A stretch of DNA of 64,000 bases from Salinibacterium sp. G-O1 (GTDB lineage Bacteria; Actinomycetota; Actinomycetes; Actinomycetales; Microbacteriaceae), in assembly GCF_030063305.1 (NCBI RefSeq), contig NZ_JASISV010000002.1:930001-994000 (forward strand). Direction: 5' to 3'. Under the pieces are notes generated by a model. The model worked only from the letters and a program-made list of their open reading frames with translations. It was not told where the DNA came from and ran no database searches. Both the position numbers and the translations under genes were made by a program. Of the stretch, positions 17,255 through 25,885 are shown one piece after another. The first letter of the stretch is position 1, and the number at the start of each line of letters is the position of its first letter.

Positions 17255-17737
17255 TTACGGAGCCTGCAGGAAGCGGGAGACCGCGGGGGGAACGTAGGGA
17301 GCTACATTTCCACCGAGCGAATCGACCTGGCGCACGAGCGAACTCGACACGTGAGCATGCGCGGGATCGGGGAGCATGAACACGGTCTCAACGCCGGCGA
17401 GGTCACGGTTCACGATCGCCATGGGCGTTTCGTACGCGACATCCACCTGCGAACGGATGCCCTTGACGATAGCTGTCGCCCCCACCTCTGTGCAGTAGTC
17501 GACGAGGAGGCCGACACTCCAGCTGGTGACCCGGATGTTGCCTTCGATACCAGCCTCGCGAATCGCCTGTTCGATGAGTGTCACACGCTGGGCGATCGGC
17601 AACAACGCCGTCTTACCGGGGTTGTGCACCACCAAAACGTGGAGTTCATCGAAGAGGCCCGCCGCACGTTCAATGACGTCGAGGTGCCCGAGAGTGACAG
17701 GGTCGAAAGACCCAGGAACAACGGCGATCCTGTGCAT
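17255..17737 (-). CDS. coaD: Pantetheine-phosphate adenylyltransferase
   Basis: The 160-residue protein catalyses the penultimate step of coenzyme A synthesis, transferring AMP from ATP to 4'-phosphopantetheine. Seen are the nucleotidyltransferase motif [17 protein letters not shown] with T/Hx[25 protein letters not shown] and the C-terminal [10 protein letters not shown] (ISSS-like) loop. Length and motifs are complete. It lies downstream of recG with 75 bp between, an order frequent in actinobacteria. Confidence 0.97.
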   Translation of the reverse strand: MHRIAVVPGSFDPVTLGHLDVIERAAGLFDELHVLVVHNPGKTALLPIAQRVTLIEQAIREAGIEGNIRVTSWSVGLLVDYCTEVGATAIVKGIRSQVDVAYETPMAIVNRDLAGVETVFMLPDPAHAHVSSSLVRQVDSLGGNVAPYVPPAVSRFLQAP

Positions 17738-17812
17738 GCCTTCACCCTACCGGGCCAATGTTGCCGTTCCGTTTCCGACAGCAGAACGGGCGGTCCGTCC
17801 GTACCATCAACG

Positions 17813-19981
17813 TCAGTTCTTGGCCAAAAACGACTCAGAAGTCTCGTCGAGCCTTCGCTCCAGAGCCTCACGCAGTGCCGGATACGCCGCAAGAGTCGGG
17901 TCGGCGTCGAGCACGGCGGCTGCCCTTTCGCGTGCATCAGCGATGAGGGCGCCGTCCTTGGCCACCCTGACCAGTCGCAGGCTCGACCGGCCACCAGACT
18001 GCGAGCTTCCGAGCACGTCGCCCTCCTGCCTCAGCTCGAGGTCTTTGTTGGCCAGCTCAAAACCGTCGAGGGTGGATGCCACGGCCTCGACCCGCTCGCG
18101 GGCGAGCGACTCCTGCTCGGCATTCGTCACGAACAGCGCGAGGCCCTGCACTCCCCCGCGGCCGACCCGACCACGCAGCTGATGAAGTTGCGACACCCCG
18201 AAGCGGTCAGCATCGAGCACGACCATCGTCGAGGCGTTGGGTACATCGACCCCCACCTCAATCACGGTGGTTGCGACGATCACATCGATGCTGCCGGCCG
18301 CGAAAGCGCGCATAATCTCGTCTTTCTCGTCGCCAGACATCCGGCCGTGAAGCGCCTCAATGCGCTTGCCAGCGAGCACCGCATTCGACCGGAGGGAGGC
18401 CAGCACCTCGGTCACATTGGCGGCCGCCCGCGTTGCCGGGGCGTCGGAGGTGACCGCATCCGGCGCGGGAAGATCGCCATCATCGGTCGGCGTCGCGTCG
18501 ATGGCCGGACACACCACGAACGCCTGATGTCCCTTCGCGAGTTCCTCAGCAACCCGCGCCCATACTCGCGAGACCCATCCGGGATGCTCGGCCAGCGGCA
18601 CAACGAAACTCTCGATCGGCGACCGGCCGGCCGGCAACTCGGCGATCGTCGAGATGTCGAGATCACCAAATACCGTCATCGCAACGGTTCGTGGGATGGG
18701 TGTCGCGGTCAAGACGAGCGCATGGGGTGGCTGCCGCCCCTTCAGCCGCAGCGCCTCACGCTGCTCGACGCCGAACCGATGCTGCTCATCGACCACGACC
18801 AAGCCCAGGTCGAAGAACTCCACCCTGTCGGCGAGCAGCGCATGCGTGCCGATGACGATGTGCGCAGAGCCAGAGACCGCCGCGAGCATCGCCTTCCGGC
18901 GTTGGGCCACCGGAAGCTGGCCCGTCAGCACGGTCGGCCGAAGTCGGGCGGCGAGATCGGGACCGAGGGTCTTCACGATCGACCGCAGGTGCTGGTGTGC
19001 CAACACCTCGGTGGGTGCCAGCAGTGCCGACTGCCCACCGGATTCCGCCACGGTCAGCATGGCGCGCAAGGCGACAAGGGTCTTGCCAGAGCCAACCTCC
19101 CCCTGCACCAGCCGGTTCATCGGCACGGGAGCGGCCAGGTCGTCGGCGATCTGCAGACCCACGAGCGCCTGGTCCCCGGTCAGGGTGAACGGCAGCGCAG
19201 CATCGAAGCCGTCGAGAAGCGGGCCGGCCACGCGCGGGGTCGCCGCAGTCTCGCGAAGGCGCAGGCGCTGCTGCAGGAGTGCCACCTGCAGCACGAAGGC
19301 TTCCTGGAAGCGCAGGCTCTTGCGCGCTCCACCCCATTCGGCATCGATTGTCGGGCGGTGAACGAGCTGGAGCGCCCGCGAGAAGTCCATCAGCTTCAGA
19401 GACGAGCGCACAGCATCCGGAACCGGATCATCGAGCTGTGGCAGCGTGTCAAGAACGACGCCGATCGCCTTCTGGACCTGCCAACTCGCCACCGTGGCCG
19501 TCGCCGCGTAGATCGGGATGGGCAGTTCAGCCCACGCCTTCACACGCTCGGGGTCTGCACTGTCGACGTCGTCGTCAAAAAGTTCGTAGTCGGGGTGCGC
19601 GAGCTGGAGGTTTCCGCGGTAGTCGCCAACCTTGCCCGTGAAAATGCCCCTCGCTCCGGCCTTCAGCTCGGTCGCCCGCCAGGCCTGGTTGAAGAACGTG
19701 AGGGTCAGGATGCCCTTGCCGTCTCCGATCGTCACCTCGAGGATCGAGCCACGCTTGGCCCGCATCGGCCGGTTCATCACCCGCAGCACTTCGGCCACGA
19801 TCGTGACGTTCTCGTCAACCGGGAGGTGGGTGAGAGCCGTCAGCTCACCGCGCCGCGCATACCGCCGGGGATAGTGGCTCAGCAGGTCACCGACCGTCTC
19901 GAGGCCGAGCCCCTTGGCGAAGGCGGCAGACGTGCGCCCGCCCAGAGCCACAGCGAGTTTCTGATCGAGAGGGGATGCCAC
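17813..19981 (-). CDS. recG: ATP-dependent DNA helicase RecG
   Basis: The 722-residue helicase reverses stalled replication forks and branch-migrates Holliday junctions. The N-terminal wedge/OB domain covers about residues 50-150. The helicase core has GEVGSGKT (Walker A), the DEQH box VVDEQHRFGVEQRE, ATPIPRTVAMT and the TRG-type C-terminal motif RGRVGRGGVQGLALF. The GTG start at 19981 gives the normal short N-terminus. An acidic, serine-containing insertion around residues 490-520 sits between helicase motifs and looks like a lineage-specific linker. Confidence 0.97.
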   Translation of the reverse strand: MASPLDQKLAVALGGRTSAAFAKGLGLETVGDLLSHYPRRYARRGELTALTHLPVDENVTIVAEVLRVMNRPMRAKRGSILEVTIGDGKGILTLTFFNQAWRATELKAGARGIFTGKVGDYRGNLQLAHPDYELFDDDVDSADPERVKAWAELPIPIYAATATVASWQVQKAIGVVLDTLPQLDDPVPDAVRSSLKLMDFSRALQLVHRPTIDAEWGGARKSLRFQEAFVLQVALLQQRLRLRETAATPRVAGPLLDGFDAALPFTLTGDQALVGLQIADDLAAPVPMNRLVQGEVGSGKTLVALRAMLTVAESGGQSALLAPTEVLAHQHLRSIVKTLGPDLAARLRPTVLTGQLPVAQRRKAMLAAVSGSAHIVIGTHALLADRVEFFDLGLVVVDEQHRFGVEQREALRLKGRQPPHALVLTATPIPRTVAMTVFGDLDISTIAELPAGRSPIESFVVPLAEHPGWVSRVWARVAEELAKGHQAFVVCPAIDATPTDDGDLPAPDAVTSDAPATRAAANVTEVLASLRSNAVLAGKRIEALHGRMSGDEKDEIMRAFAAGSIDVIVATTVIEVGVDVPNASTMVVLDADRFGVSQLHQLRGRVGRGGVQGLALFVTNAEQESLARERVEAVASTLDGFELANKDLELRQEGDVLGSSQSGGRSSLRLVRVAKDGALIADARERAAAVLDADPTLAAYPALREALERRLDETSESFLAKN

Positions 19982-20024
19982 AGTGCAACGCTACCCGTGA
20001 CCGCCCTGTGACAGGATTGCGAGC

Positions 20025-20846
20025 GTGACGACGAGCGGAATGGGGCGCGGCGACGACCGCGCAGGGTACGGCGAGAACGTTCCACGCGACCCGAGATCGG
20101 CGCGCCGGGCAACCAGTCACCGTCCGTCCCCGATCTTCCTCGGGCTCGTCGCAGGTGCTGCCGTCTCGGGCTGGGCGTTGTGGTCCGGTATCGGCCCCGC
20201 CGCCGTCATGGCGTTCCTGTTCGTCCTGTTCTTCTGGGTGATCTCGCTGTCACTGCACGAATTCGCTCACGCCCTCGTGGCCTACCGCAACGGCGACGAA
20301 TCCGTCGTATACCGCGGCTATCTCACACTCGATCCGCTGCGCTACACCCACGTGATGTTCAGCCTCGTGCTGCCCCTCGTGTTCCTGGTCGCCGGCGGCA
20401 TCGGACTCCCGGGCGGCGCCGTCTTCATCAACCGTGCGGCGATCCGAACCCGTTTCGCGAACTCGGCGGTCTCCGCCGCCGGCCCCCTCACCAACCTCGC
20501 CATCGCGGTGGTTCTCGCCGCAGCCCTCACCCTCCGCGAGGGGTCGAGCCCGTTCTGGGTGACGATGGCGTTCCTGCTGTTCCTGCAGGTGACCGCAGCG
20601 GTGCTGAACCTGCTGCCCGTGCCCGGTCTCGACGGCTTCGGCATCATCCAGCCATACCTGCCCGACCGAGTGCTCACCGCCGTCGCGCCGATCGCACCCT
20701 TCGCGATGCTCGGCCTTTTCGCGCTGCTCTGGATTCCCGCCCTCAACACGGCGTTCTTCTCCATGATCCTCGGGATCATCTCGTTCCTGGGCGTCCCGCC
20801 GCTGTTCGTGTGGAGCGGCCTCGACCTCTTCCGTTTTTGGAGCTAG
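20025..20846 (+). CDS. Site-2 protease (M50) family membrane protein
   Basis: The 273-residue protein has about six hydrophobic helices. SLSLHEFAHALVAY carries the zinc-binding HExxH-type motif (HEFAH), and LNLLPVPGLDGFGIIQPYL carries the second metal-ligand Asp in an NxxPxPxLDG pattern. These are the hallmarks of small S2P/M50 intramembrane metalloproteases. The substrate is unknown. The GTG start lies 43 nt from the divergent recG start. rsmD follows after 8 nt and is probably cotranscribed. Confidence 0.88.
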   Translation: MTTSGMGRGDDRAGYGENVPRDPRSARRATSHRPSPIFLGLVAGAAVSGWALWSGIGPAAVMAFLFVLFFWVISLSLHEFAHALVAYRNGDESVVYRGYLTLDPLRYTHVMFSLVLPLVFLVAGGIGLPGGAVFINRAAIRTRFANSAVSAAGPLTNLAIAVVLAAALTLREGSSPFWVTMAFLLFLQVTAAVLNLLPVPGLDGFGIIQPYLPDRVLTAVAPIAPFAMLGLFALLWIPALNTAFFSMILGIISFLGVPPLFVWSGLDLFRFWS

Positions 20847-20854
20847 CAACCACC

Positions 20855-21412
20855 ATGACCAGGATCATTGCCGGATGGGCCGGATCGCTCACGATCGCCG
20901 TTCCCGGCTCGGGAACCCGCCCCACAAGCGACCGGGTGCGCGAAGCCATCTTCTCCGCCCTTGAAGCCCGGGACGCCATCGCGGGTTTCCGCGTGCTCGA
21001 CCTGTACGCCGGATCCGGCGCGCTCGGGCTCGAGGCGGCCTCACGAGGCGCCTCGCACGTCACGCTCGTCGATCGCAACATCCAGACCGGCAAGCTCAAC
21101 GCTGCGCGCATCCTGAAACAGGCGCCAAAGGGCACGAAGCCGACCATCGAGACGACCTCGCAGGCCGTGCAGCCGTTCCTCACCTCGGCCCGCGTCTTCT
21201 GGGACCTGGTGTTCATGGATCCGCCCTACGAGCTCGGCCTTGCCGACATCGCGCAGAATCTCGAGGCGCTCGTGCCGCGGCTCTCGCCCGGCGCGATAGT
21301 CGTGCTCGAGCGTAGTTCCCGCACCCCGGAACCGGAGTGGCCGGCCGGTCTCACCCTGGAACGCCGCAAAGATTACGGCGACACCGCACTGTTCTGGGCC
21401 AGCACCGAGTAG
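20855..21412 (+). CDS. rsmD: 16S rRNA (guanine(966)-N2)-methyltransferase RsmD
   Basis: The 185-residue protein starts MTRIIAGWAGSLTIAVPGSG and has TRPTSDRVREAIFSALEAR, the SAM-binding FRVLDLYAGSGALGLEAASRGA and the catalytic MDPPYELG (DPPY). All are diagnostic of RsmD, which methylates G966 of 16S rRNA. It follows the M50 gene by 8 nt and converges on thiL. The length is normal. Confidence 0.95.
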   Translation: MTRIIAGWAGSLTIAVPGSGTRPTSDRVREAIFSALEARDAIAGFRVLDLYAGSGALGLEAASRGASHVTLVDRNIQTGKLNAARILKQAPKGTKPTIETTSQAVQPFLTSARVFWDLVFMDPPYELGLADIAQNLEALVPRLSPGAIVVLERSSRTPEPEWPAGLTLERRKDYGDTALFWASTE

Positions 21413-21428
21413 CCAGGGCGGCTGCAGC

Positions 21429-22421
21429 TCAGCCTGTGTGGCCGTCCCAGCCCACATACGGGTCCCAGCCGCTCGTCTCATCGTACGCAACACCGTCGAC
21501 GAGCACCCCGGCGCCAGCAACCACGGTACCGATGGCCCTGAAACCACCCGGCAACCCAGTCGAGGCGGGGAACGTGGCCAGCAGGCTGTGATCCTCACCA
21601 CCGTCGAGCTGAAGTCTGCCGCCGACGGCCGCGCTCGAGAGGTCGATCGCTACCCCACTCGCTTTCGCCAGCCGCCGGGCGTCGATCGCGAGACCGTCGC
21701 TGAGGTCGAGCATGGCGGTCGCCCCGGCGATCGCGGCGGCGGGCCCGTCTGCGATGGGCGGCCGCGGTGTGAGTTGGGCCGCGATGGCGGCCCCGTGCTC
21801 GAGTTTGAGCCTGGCCGCGGATGCGGCATCCGGCACTGAATCGACTGTTCCGCCCTCGAACAGCAGTCGCAGGCCCTCCGCCGCGGCGCCCAGCACGCCG
21901 GACACCGCCACGATGTCGCCCGCCGATGCGCCGGAGCGCAGCACGGGGTCGCGCCCCTGAAGGTCACCGATGGCCGTCACCGCGATGGTGAACACCGAGG
22001 AGACCGAGAGGTCGCCTCCGACCACGCCGCAGCCGGGCGCGAGTGCGTCGCAACCGTCGCGGAGTCCGTCGCTGAACTGTTCGAGCACGGACACCGCGGT
22101 GTCTGCCGGAACCGCGAGCGCGACGACGAGGGCCGTCGGCACGGCGCCCATCGCGGCGATATCGGCCAGGTTGGATGCCGCGGCCTTCCACCCCAGGTCG
22201 TGCGGTGTCGACCACGCGAGCCGAAAGTCCGGGCCGTTGATCATCATGTCTGTGGTCATGACGACCCGCCCGTCCGGCGTCGCCACGACCGCGGAATCGT
22301 CTCCAGGACCGATCAGCTCGGCGGTCGCCGCTGGCAGCCTGGGGAAAATCCGGGCGAGAACCGCCTGCTCGCCCAGGCTCTTGAGGGTGTCGCCCGGCGA
22401 TGGGTGCTCGGCTGTCGTCAT
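21429..22421 (-). CDS. thiL: Thiamine-monophosphate kinase
   Basis: The 330-residue protein makes thiamine diphosphate from thiamine monophosphate. Motifs: LIGPGDDSAVV (metal/ATP-binding Asp pair), VVMTTDMMINGPDFR, GWKAAASNLADIAAMGA, GGDLSVSS and the later DLSDGLAIDARRLAKASGVAI. The AIR-synthase-like two-domain length is normal. It is divergent from the DUF3515 lipoprotein gene with only 25 bp between starts, so the promoters must overlap the coding starts or lie within them. Confidence 0.95.
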   Translation of the reverse strand: MTTAEHPSPGDTLKSLGEQAVLARIFPRLPAATAELIGPGDDSAVVATPDGRVVMTTDMMINGPDFRLAWSTPHDLGWKAAASNLADIAAMGAVPTALVVALAVPADTAVSVLEQFSDGLRDGCDALAPGCGVVGGDLSVSSVFTIAVTAIGDLQGRDPVLRSGASAGDIVAVSGVLGAAAEGLRLLFEGGTVDSVPDAASAARLKLEHGAAIAAQLTPRPPIADGPAAAIAGATAMLDLSDGLAIDARRLAKASGVAIDLSSAAVGGRLQLDGGEDHSLLATFPASTGLPGGFRAIGTVVAGAGVLVDGVAYDETSGWDPYVGWDGHTG

Positions 22422-22446
22422 ACTTCACACGGTAACCTGATTCTCG

Positions 22447-22947
22447 ATGAGATCGACCCGCGCAACCCTGGTGACCGCGCTGGTCGCACCCCTGCTTCTG
22501 GTGTTGACCGGCTGCACCCCCGTCGTCGTCCTCGATGCCGCGGATGATGCCGCCAATCCGGCGTGCGCGCCGATGATGGTGCGCCTGCCAGACACCGTCG
22601 GCGGGCTGCCGTCACGCAGCACCGATGCTCAGGCGACCGCGGCCTGGGGCGAACCCGCGACGGTTCTGCTTCGCTGCGGAGTTCCGTCGCCCGCACCGAC
22701 GGCGACGCTGCCGTGCATCACGGTCGCCGGTATCGACTGGTTGCGTGACGACGCAGACGACCCCAACTTCGTGTTCACGACCTATGGGCGCTCCCCCGCC
22801 GTCGAGGTCATCATCGACAGCGACGGCGACCCCGACGTCGGCACGGACGGCGTCTCGGGGTTCGAAGCGCTGAGCGACCTCGCGGCAGCGGTCAGCGAGA
22901 TCCCGGCAGACCGGGCCTGTGTCTCGCCCGAGGACACGACCCGGTAA
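22447..22947 (+). CDS. DUF3515 family lipoprotein
   Basis: The 166-residue protein has a lipoprotein signal peptide: basic start, hydrophobic LVTALVAPLLLVL and the lipobox LTGC with the acylated Cys at about residue 23. The mature part has the DUF3515 pattern (ACAPMMVRLPDTVGGL, TAAWGEPATVLLRCGV, ITVAGIDWLRD). The function is unknown; the family is near-universal in actinobacteria and often sits beside ddl and thiL, as here. It converges on ddl. Confidence 0.9.
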   Translation: MRSTRATLVTALVAPLLLVLTGCTPVVVLDAADDAANPACAPMMVRLPDTVGGLPSRSTDAQATAAWGEPATVLLRCGVPSPAPTATLPCITVAGIDWLRDDADDPNFVFTTYGRSPAVEVIIDSDGDPDVGTDGVSGFEALSDLAAAVSEIPADRACVSPEDTTR

Positions 22948-22955
22948 ACCCGCGG

Positions 22956-24047
22956 TCAGCGAACCGTCTGCAGGCCCAGCTCGATCAATTCATCGATGAG
23001 CTGGGGATAGGCGAGCCCACTGGCTGCCCAGCACTTGGGGAACATCGAGATGGGTGTGAATCCCGGCATCGTGTTGAGTTCGTTGACCACGAAATCGGTG
23101 CCGGTGAAGAAAAAATCGACCCGAGCGAGACCCGATCCGCCGATCGCCTCGAATGCGCGAGCTGCGACCCGCTGCATCTCGGCCAGCTGACCGTCCGACA
23201 GGTCTGCGGGGCACACGAGTTGGGCGGCCGAGTCGTCGAGGTATTTGGCGTCGAAGTCGTAGAAGCCATCCCCCGCGATGATGATCTCGCCGGCGAGGCT
23301 CACCCTCGTCGCGCCTGAATCGCGGCCGGAAAGCACGGCGCACTCGAGTTCGCGACCGACGATCGCCTGCTCGATGAGGGCCTTGCCGTCTTCCGCCCAG
23401 GCGGTGGCGAGCGCAGCATCCAGCCCTGCGGCGTCTGTCACCTTGGTGACGCCCACCGACGATCCTGCGCGCGCTGGCTTCACAAAGACCGGCAGGCCGA
23501 GGGATGTCGCCCGCCCCCGCCAGAGCGCGTTGTCTGCCGCCCACTGCGCCGCCGTGACGGTCACCCAGGGGGCCACTGTCACACCGACCGCCTCGAGAGC
23601 TGTCTTGGCGAAATGTTTGTCCATGCCGAGCGCGGAGGCTAGCACGCCGTTGCCGACGTAGGGCAGGCCGAGCAGCTCGAGCATGCCCTGCACCGTGCCG
23701 TCTTCACCAAAGGGCCCGTGCAGGATGGGGAACACCACGTCGACGGTGCCGAGCGAGCGACTCTCGCCAGCGGCATCCGTCACCGACAGCTCGCGAGAGG
23801 CCGCGGAGTCTGGCCACGAGACCCTGGTGCCGTTGTCAGTAACGACGGGCATGGCGGACGGGTTCAGCGTGAACAGCGCGGCGTCGTCCGGCTGGAGCGT
23901 GAACGCGCCCTCTTTGGTGATGCCGATGGGGATGACGTCGTACTTGTCGCGGTCGATGGCAGACAGCACGCCGCCAGCGGTTGCGCAGCTGATCGTGTGC
24001 TCGGAGGAGCGCCCGCCGAAAAGCAGTGCGACTGTGAGTTTGGGCAA
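22956..24047 (-). CDS. ddl: D-alanine--D-alanine ligase
   Basis: The 363-residue ATP-grasp enzyme supplies D-Ala-D-Ala for peptidoglycan. Motifs: VALLFGGRSSEHTISCATA, FPILHGPFGEDGTVQGMLEL, KPARAGSSVGVTKV, and FVVNELNTMPGFTPISMFPK with the metal-binding ExN. The start is a TTG at 24047 placed directly against the gpsA stop codon, with no spacer. It is the last gene of the run plsC-gpsA-ddl. Confidence 0.96.
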   Translation of the reverse strand: MPKLTVALLFGGRSSEHTISCATAGGVLSAIDRDKYDVIPIGITKEGAFTLQPDDAALFTLNPSAMPVVTDNGTRVSWPDSAASRELSVTDAAGESRSLGTVDVVFPILHGPFGEDGTVQGMLELLGLPYVGNGVLASALGMDKHFAKTALEAVGVTVAPWVTVTAAQWAADNALWRGRATSLGLPVFVKPARAGSSVGVTKVTDAAGLDAALATAWAEDGKALIEQAIVGRELECAVLSGRDSGATRVSLAGEIIIAGDGFYDFDAKYLDDSAAQLVCPADLSDGQLAEMQRVAARAFEAIGGSGLARVDFFFTGTDFVVNELNTMPGFTPISMFPKCWAASGLAYPQLIDELIELGLQTVR

Positions 24048-25076
24048 CTATTCCCCCTGCGGGATGTCGTCTGTCGTGAGGTGCGGAGCGATATCGCGCG
24101 GGTTCAGAGTACCGGCAAGAACCTCGGCAACCTGGCTCACGATCGGCATTTCAACGTTTTTCGCCAGCGCCAGCTCGAGGATGGGCGCCACGGATGACAG
24201 CCCTTCCGCGGTCTGGTTCATCTGCTTGATGACCTCGCTGAAGCTGTAGCCCTGGCCGAGCAGCCTGCCAGCAGTGTTGTTGCGCGACAGGGACGATTCG
24301 CAGGTGGCGATGAGGTCGCCGAGGCCGGCGAGCCCAGCGAGGGTTTCGGCCCTCGCACCGTAGGCGACGGCGAAGTCCGTCATCTCGGCGAGGCCCCTCG
24401 TGATGATCGACGCCTTCGTGTTCTCGCCGTAGCCGACACCGTCGACGATGCCGATGGCGACCGCGATCAGGTTCTTCAGCACCCCGCCGAACTCGGTGCC
24501 GATCACGTCCGTGTTCACGTACGAGCGGAAGTATCGGTTGGTGGCGGTCATCGCCACCGCTGTCGCGGTGTCGAGGCTGTCTGAGGAGACGACGGCCGCG
24601 GTCGGCCACTCTTTCGCGATCTCCAGCGCGAGGTTCGGCCCGGATACAACGGCGACCCGTTCGCCGTCGACGCCGAGTTCCTGGCGGATCACCTCGCTCA
24701 TGCGCGCGCGGGTGCCTTTCTCGACGCCCTTCATGAGCGACACAATGACCGCCTCGGCGGGGATGAGCTCGCGCACGATCCGCAGGTTCTCGCGAAGCGA
24801 CTGGGCCGGAACGGAAAGATAAACCTGCTCAGCACCCTCCAGCACCTCGGGAAGCCGCGCAGACGCCCAGAGGGAGCGCGGCAGGTTGATGCCGGGCAGG
24901 TAGTCGCTGTTGCGTTTGGACTGTGAGATCTCGCGTGCGAGCTCGGGCCTGCGGGCCCACATGGCCACGTCCGAACCGCCATCGGCGAGGATCTTCGCAA
25001 ACGTCGTACCCCACGACCCGGCCCCGAGGACGGCGACCTTGCGCGCCGGGACGGGTGAAGCGTCAGTGCTTGTCAT
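24048..25076 (-). CDS. gpsA: Glycerol-3-phosphate dehydrogenase [NAD(P)+]
   Basis: The 342-residue enzyme reduces dihydroxyacetone phosphate to sn-glycerol-3-phosphate for phospholipid synthesis. The N-terminal KVAVLGAGSWGTTFAKILAD nucleotide fold, VSGPNLALEIAKEWPTA, GTEFGGVLKNLIAVAIGIVDG and GLAGLGDLIATCESSLSRNN are all typical. The ATG at 25076 gives a short lead to the fold and overlaps plsC by 14 nt. It forms a lipid/cell-wall operon with plsC and ddl. Confidence 0.96.
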   Translation of the reverse strand: MTSTDASPVPARKVAVLGAGSWGTTFAKILADGGSDVAMWARRPELAREISQSKRNSDYLPGINLPRSLWASARLPEVLEGAEQVYLSVPAQSLRENLRIVRELIPAEAVIVSLMKGVEKGTRARMSEVIRQELGVDGERVAVVSGPNLALEIAKEWPTAAVVSSDSLDTATAVAMTATNRYFRSYVNTDVIGTEFGGVLKNLIAVAIGIVDGVGYGENTKASIITRGLAEMTDFAVAYGARAETLAGLAGLGDLIATCESSLSRNNTAGRLLGQGYSFSEVIKQMNQTAEGLSSVAPILELALAKNVEMPIVSQVAEVLAGTLNPRDIAPHLTTDDIPQGE

Positions 25077-25845
25077 GGAAGCGTCCAGTCTCGGTTTGGC
25101 CGTGGTCGGCGGGGTTCCATCGTTCAGCGGGCGCGGTCTCACCGCGAAGCTCTTCGACGAGCGACGTGATCGCCGCCATCAGTTTGGCCGTCGCCTCGGC
25201 GAGCACCCGCGAGTCGCGTGGTCGATCGGCGAATTCGCTGAGGTCCACCGGTGTGCCGAACACGATGTCGACGTTCTTTCTGGGGAAGAAGCTGATGCGG
25301 TTGGTCTTCTGCGGCATGATCAGCTGAGCGCCCCAGCTTGCCGCCGGAATGAGCGGGATGCCCGCATCCAGCGCGGTGCGCACCGCCCCGAACTTGCCGC
25401 GCATCGGCCAGCTGTCCGGGTCACGCGTGAGGGAACCCTCGGGATAGATGACCACGGCGTGACCGGCGGCGGCAATCTCCTGCGCCTGCTTGAGAGGCCC
25501 CACGCCGTCGCGCGAGGCACCGGAACGCTCGACCGGAATCTGCTCGGCCTTCATCAGCAGCGCACCCACGATCGGATTACGGAAGAGCGACGCTTTCGCG
25601 AAGTAGCGTGGCATCCTGCCGGACTTCCACAGGCCGATGCCGATCACGATCGGATCGACGTTGCTGTAGTGGTTGGGCGCCACCACGAAAGAGCCGGTCT
25701 CTGGCACATTTTCGAGCCCGCGAACCCGATAGCGCGCGAGCAGGTTCATGAGGGGAATGAGCGCGGTCGCGAAAAACCTGAAGATCGCGGTCTTCTCCGA
25801 CTTGCGCTTCGCGGGGCGCGTCGTCGATGACGTGCCTCGCGTCAC
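25063..25845 (-). CDS. plsC: Lysophospholipid (1-acylglycerol-3-phosphate) acyltransferase
   Basis: The 260-residue membrane-associated acyltransferase of the PlsC family has the catalytic block NHYSNVDPI (NHx4D-type), the RNPIVGALLM helix, PVERSGASRDGV and the phosphate-binding YPEGSLTRD. It acylates lysophosphatidate or a related lipid, and gpsA directly downstream supplies the glycerol-3-phosphate backbone. The start is a GTG at 25845; a basic stretch precedes the first hydrophobic segment. The exact substrate position is not provable from sequence. Confidence 0.9.
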   Translation of the reverse strand: MTRGTSSTTRPAKRKSEKTAIFRFFATALIPLMNLLARYRVRGLENVPETGSFVVAPNHYSNVDPIVIGIGLWKSGRMPRYFAKASLFRNPIVGALLMKAEQIPVERSGASRDGVGPLKQAQEIAAAGHAVVIYPEGSLTRDPDSWPMRGKFGAVRTALDAGIPLIPAASWGAQLIMPQKTNRISFFPRKNVDIVFGTPVDLSEFADRPRDSRVLAEATAKLMAAITSLVEELRGETAPAERWNPADHGQTETGRFHDKH

Positions 25846-25885
25846 AGTTGGTCAGCCTTCATGAACACCACTCTACGAAGAAGTG

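Noticed and set aside
17117-20011. A very long open frame (964 codons) on the plus strand
   Set aside because: It lies opposite coaD and recG, whose products have complete family motifs. Its own translation is low-complexity, rich in Arg/His/Gly, and has no domain.
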